From Candidatus Omnitrophota bacterium (GTDB lineage Bacteria > Omnitrophota > Gorgyraeia > Zapsychrales > Fredricksoniimonadaceae), in NCBI GenBank assembly GCA_016789035.1, contig JAEUSC010000302.1, positions 1-5,880 on the forward strand: a DNA stretch of 5,880 nt, written 5' to 3'. A program made the position numbers and the translations under genes. Numbering within the stretch: position 1 is the stretch's first letter; each line of letters begins with the position of its first letter. The notes beneath the pieces are model-generated. The model made no database searches. It saw nothing but the letters and a program-made list of their open reading frames with translations, and was not told where the DNA came from. Below are positions 3,209 to 5,880 of the stretch, one piece after another.

Positions 3209-5620
3209 TTACATGGCTAAGTTTTTGCGCGCGGCAAAATATTTGCGCAGCAAAAGGACACTTCCGGCCAAGACCGCAACATTTATAATGGCCCCCAGCA
3301 ATAACCAGGGCGTGGCGTACTGCATCACAATTTGATGCGTGCCGGGGGGTACATAAACGCCTATAAAAAGATAATACGCCGGAAATGGACGAACCTTCTG
3401 ACCGTCCACGCGAACGTTCCACCCGCTCGCATACCGCTCCGGCACAACCACAAATGTCCCCTTCTGAGTATGCACTTGAAAAGATATGGACCCATCGGGT
3501 TTGCGCAGAAACTCGCTGGCGACCGGCTGGTCTGGCTCGGTTATCGCAGTCACTGCAGGTATTGCCTTAGCATCTTCCTTGTCAACATACACCGTTGATG
3601 TGCGGTCTTCATCGAATTTCAAAATCAAATCCCTAAGGTCAAGCGTTTGAATATTATCACCGAAATAAACCTGTGGGGTCGCACCGGACCGCTCATAGAC
3701 ATCAAATTCCTTGCCAACCACGACCCGATTAAATCCTTTCCACAGAAAATTAGTGGTTTTTATCACCAGAGTAAAATCAACCGGGAAATACGTGGTAAAT
3801 GATGACGGAATCTCTGTCTCGATACCTAAAAACCGGGAAGCTCCGCCTTTAAACGCGGGAGGATCGATGTCGTGACGGTGATTGTAGTAATGAACAAACT
3901 TAATGATTCGCCGGGGGGCCGCAGCAACAAGGCCGGACGTCCCGTGAACGCCATAAAGGAGATTGTAATTATTGGCAATCCATTGCGGCACAAACTGCCG
4001 ATACGGAATAATGTACTTCCCGCGGGCCTTCATATAATACTGGTGCTCCGGAGTGTCAAATTGATATTGCTCTATGGACGTACGACAGCCCTTGTCATAC
4101 CACTTGAAACATTCGTACATCGCCATAAAACCGATGCCTAACAGAATAAACGCCAGGATCGCATGCACAATGATGTGGCGGGGCCGAAAGGAAAGAATGA
4201 ACAAAATTATTGCAGTCCTGATCAGGATTTTAACGCCTACGCTTTCTTTACCGGGGTCAAAAAATTTAAATGGCCAGACTGATGATGCCGCCAGCTGCGG
4301 AAACCAATGCACAAGAAGCGGCAATAGCCCTACCCCCAAAGCCAACAAAAGAAAAAACCATCCGCTCAGACGCCGGGTCCATCCGCTGACCCCACGCAAA
4401 CTTAATGTGTCATTGTTGATAATTAAGCAGGCCGTTAAAATAATACAAAAATCCAGCGTATGCAGAGCATAATGAAAACTAAAGTACGTTAAGGGCGTGA
4501 ATAATTTTTCAAAAACAGGAAACAGTTGTGAAAGAAGTAATGCCGTGTTAGGGATCAAGAAGAAAATAATCGTGGTGGCCCATATCAGATAAACATAGCG
4601 CCGTTGCTTGACTTGATCAAAAATCCGACCCCAGTGAGCAAAAGCAACAGCCACGCATCCGAGAAATAAGCCAAGAAGAACCTTCATGCGGGGATGTCCG
4701 GCCTCGACAAGACCTTGCATCAAAATTCGGGTCATACAATGGGCATTGTTATGCCCCGGTTTAAACAGATCAAAATTATTGATGGCATAATACCCCGCCT
4801 GCCGCCCCGATTCATAATGAAAATAATGCATCGAGGGAACCATCTGAACAGCCCCCATACCCAAAACAGCAACCACAAAGATGCCCACGACCGTCACCCA
4901 TTGCTTCGCCAGTTCCCACCGTTGTTCCCCCGTGGACGCCTGAAAAATTTGTCCGGAGAAATATAAGAACGCCAAAAGATTCCACCAAATGACTAGCTGG
5001 GGAAGCTGGGTCACCCCTTCCATGATCACCTGAAGGGCCAGCATGCAACCGGCACCCAGGGCTGCCAGATACACATGTCTTTGCGCAAGTTTACTAACGA
5101 CCAAAACCATTCCCGGGAAAAGCCCGCATCCATACAGAAAATACGAGGATTCAATCATGGGGGTCATCTTGCAAAGCAATAAACCCATATAAGCGAATCC
5201 GCCGAATACGGCCACATACCAGCGCGTGCGAAAAACATCCCAAAGAAGAACGGTCATAAAAAAGAACCCGATCACGTAAGGCTCAATCATCTTCTCCAGA
5301 AAAAAAGCATCATCGCTTAAAAACCAAGCCATAAAGTTGGTGGGGTTTAAAAGAGGATACTGTCCGGTCACAAAAAGATTCAACCCGCCGGCCACCTCAC
5401 GACGCCAAAAGCCAAAATCAAATGTCCGCCAGGCGTGCGCAATGTCCACCATCGTAGGCCAGTACAGATCACTGATCTCATTGATCGGATTGCCATAAGG
5501 CGGCATATCTGAGCGTGAGTACAAGTTAAGGCCGATAATGATGCTCAGAAATAAAGCGAAAAAGTATTTGTGGCAGGTCGTAATTTGAAATTGTGTAATG
5601 GATTTAAGGAAAGATTTCAT
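3209..5620 (-). CDS. YfhO-like polytopic membrane protein (GT-C-type glycosyltransferase fold)
   Basis: This 803-residue protein is probably an integral inner-membrane enzyme that moves a sugar from a lipid carrier onto an envelope polymer or lipid. The N-terminal two thirds carry about 13 hydrophobic segments, the first at residues 19-35. The first outer loop holds NEISDLYWP (47-55), whose Asp51 is in the place where GT-C enzymes keep an acidic residue. It also holds GGLNLF...GQYPLLNPTN (78-95), matching the YfhO pattern. A soluble outer domain follows (about 515-770) with YFGDNIQTL and the typical YASGWNVRVDG (730-740) and VPPGTHQI elements. A final helix (771-791) and basic tail close the protein. 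Length suits the family. No clear ribosome binding site precedes the ATG, but a near-consensus promoter lies close upstream. Bacillus YfhO is linked to teichoic-acid glycosylation; the substrate here cannot be inferred. It looks monocistronic. Confidence 0.85.
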   Translation of the reverse strand: MKSFLKSITQFQITTCHKYFFALFLSIIIGLNLYSRSDMPPYGNPINEISDLYWPTMVDIAHAWRTFDFGFWRREVAGGLNLFVTGQYPLLNPTNFMAWFLSDDAFFLEKMIEPYVIGFFFMTVLLWDVFRTRWYVAVFGGFAYMGLLLCKMTPMIESSYFLYGCGLFPGMVLVVSKLAQRHVYLAALGAGCMLALQVIMEGVTQLPQLVIWWNLLAFLYFSGQIFQASTGEQRWELAKQWVTVVGIFVVAVLGMGAVQMVPSMHYFHYESGRQAGYYAINNFDLFKPGHNNAHCMTRILMQGLVEAGHPRMKVLLGLFLGCVAVAFAHWGRIFDQVKQRRYVYLIWATTIIFFLIPNTALLLSQLFPVFEKLFTPLTYFSFHYALHTLDFCIILTACLIINNDTLSLRGVSGWTRRLSGWFFLLLALGVGLLPLLVHWFPQLAASSVWPFKFFDPGKESVGVKILIRTAIILFILSFRPRHIIVHAILAFILLGIGFMAMYECFKWYDKGCRTSIEQYQFDTPEHQYYMKARGKYIIPYRQFVPQWIANNYNLLYGVHGTSGLVAAAPRRIIKFVHYYNHRHDIDPPAFKGGASRFLGIETEIPSSFTTYFPVDFTLVIKTTNFLWKGFNRVVVGKEFDVYERSGATPQVYFGDNIQTLDLRDLILKFDEDRTSTVYVDKEDAKAIPAVTAITEPDQPVASEFLRKPDGSISFQVHTQKGTFVVVPERYASGWNVRVDGQKVRPFPAYYLFIGVYVPPGTHQIVMQYATPWLLLGAIINVAVLAGSVLLLRKYFAARKNLAM

Positions 5621-5652
5621 TTTTGAACCGTGGTTAATTTTTAAAGCACGTC

Positions 5653-5680
5653 ATTATAACAAGTCCGTCGCGATTGGCAA
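5653..5680 (-). promoter_or_regulatory. Strong sigma-70 promoter of the YfhO-like gene
   Basis: On the minus strand TTGCCA (5675-5680) is followed after 16 bases by a perfect TATAAT (5653-5658). Transcription should begin near 5646, giving a leader of only about 26 bases before the ATG at 5620. The short leader lacks a clear Shine-Dalgarno sequence, so translation may be modest despite the strong promoter. Confidence 0.75.
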
Positions 5681-5772
5681 CCAGATCATCAAAAATGCTT
5701 CCGCGGTGAATAATGTGCTGCCAAAAGGAGTGCGTAGCGTAAGTGGCCATTATCAACTCCCTGATTTTTATA

Positions 5773-5880
5773 CTACCGGTAATCTTTCCTTACATCATAC
5801 GTAAACGCCTTGCTATCGCCGGTTTTGACCATGGTCGAAAGATTGCCGTTAAGGTCATACGTCAGCGTTGTGCCGTTACT
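5773..5880 (-). CDS. C-terminal fragment of an RHS/YD-repeat protein, cut by the window edge
   Basis: The minus-strand frame entering at the right edge encodes 35 residues and a TAG stop. It contains SNGTTLTYDLNGNLSTMVKTG and then KAFTYD, one clear YD-repeat unit of the RHS/wall-associated-protein type. In such proteins these repeats form a large shell that often encloses a C-terminal toxin. A typical continuation after the last YD would be AENRL or similar. Here it is VRKDYR and a stop, with no core-end motif and no toxin domain. The gene is therefore either a truncated remnant or a short-tailed variant. The stop lies about 90 bases upstream of the YfhO-like promoter. The size and state of the rest cannot be judged from this window. 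Confidence 0.75.
   Translation of the reverse strand, partial: SNGTTLTYDLNGNLSTMVKTGDSKAFTYDVRKDYR

Noticed and set aside
3123..3422. 99-residue minus-strand frame overlapping the end of the YfhO-like gene
   Set aside because: It overlaps the conserved C-terminal domain of the large protein in another frame and shows no signal or motif.
5642..5758. 38-codon minus-strand frame between the RHS fragment and the YfhO-like gene
   Set aside because: It overlaps the near-consensus promoter and has no motif or clear ribosome binding site.

Overview
The window holds five protein genes or gene fragments that can be defended, and an unusual amount of folded or palindromic intergenic DNA. Four lie on the minus strand: a small membrane protein, its near-identical second copy, a secreted TPR-like protein, and a large YfhO-like membrane protein. 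One, a polysaccharide deacetylase, lies on the plus strand. The tail of an RHS/YD-repeat gene runs in from the right edge on the minus strand. GC content looks intermediate. No tRNA, rRNA, CRISPR array, integrase or transposase is visible. The signal peptide and envelope proteins suit a Gram-negative-type bacterium. The TPR-like protein ends in a CWDPKGWFWKP motif that I associate from memory with Omnitrophota-type environmental genomes. That placement is a hypothesis only.

Layout, left to right. Positions 1-166 carry no gene, only a possible outward-facing promoter. Small membrane protein copy A (237-425, minus) has its own terminator (167-202), a palindrome and an extended -10 promoter. A non-coding stretch with a LacI-type palindrome leads to the CE4 deacetylase (734-1597, plus). 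The 446-base gap between convergent genes (1598-2043) holds a hairpin with a GUAA loop, three hairpins that abut without a spacer and end in a minus-strand U-tract, a perfect 17-bp A/T inverted repeat, and the terminator of the TPR-like gene. The TPR-like gene (2044-2526) and membrane protein copy B (2661-2852) follow, both on the minus strand. Copy B carries a clearly related version of copy A's control region. A 356-base gap with a 9-bp inverted repeat precedes the 803-residue YfhO-like protein (3209-5620), which has a near-consensus sigma-70 promoter at 5653-5680. The RHS fragment (5773-5880) ends just upstream of that promoter.

How they may work together: the deacetylase and the YfhO-like protein both point to cell-envelope polysaccharide modification, but they are on opposite strands, about 1.6 kb apart, and share no visible control site. 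The two small membrane proteins form the clearest regulatory unit, because coding sequence, ribosome binding site, palindrome and promoter were duplicated together and all are retained. Copy B may be co-transcribed with the TPR-like gene, since no clear terminator separates them. The candidates for something undescribed are the duplicated small-membrane-protein module and the hairpin cluster at 1721-1828, a possible small RNA. I see no recognisable defence or mobile system apart from the RHS remnant.
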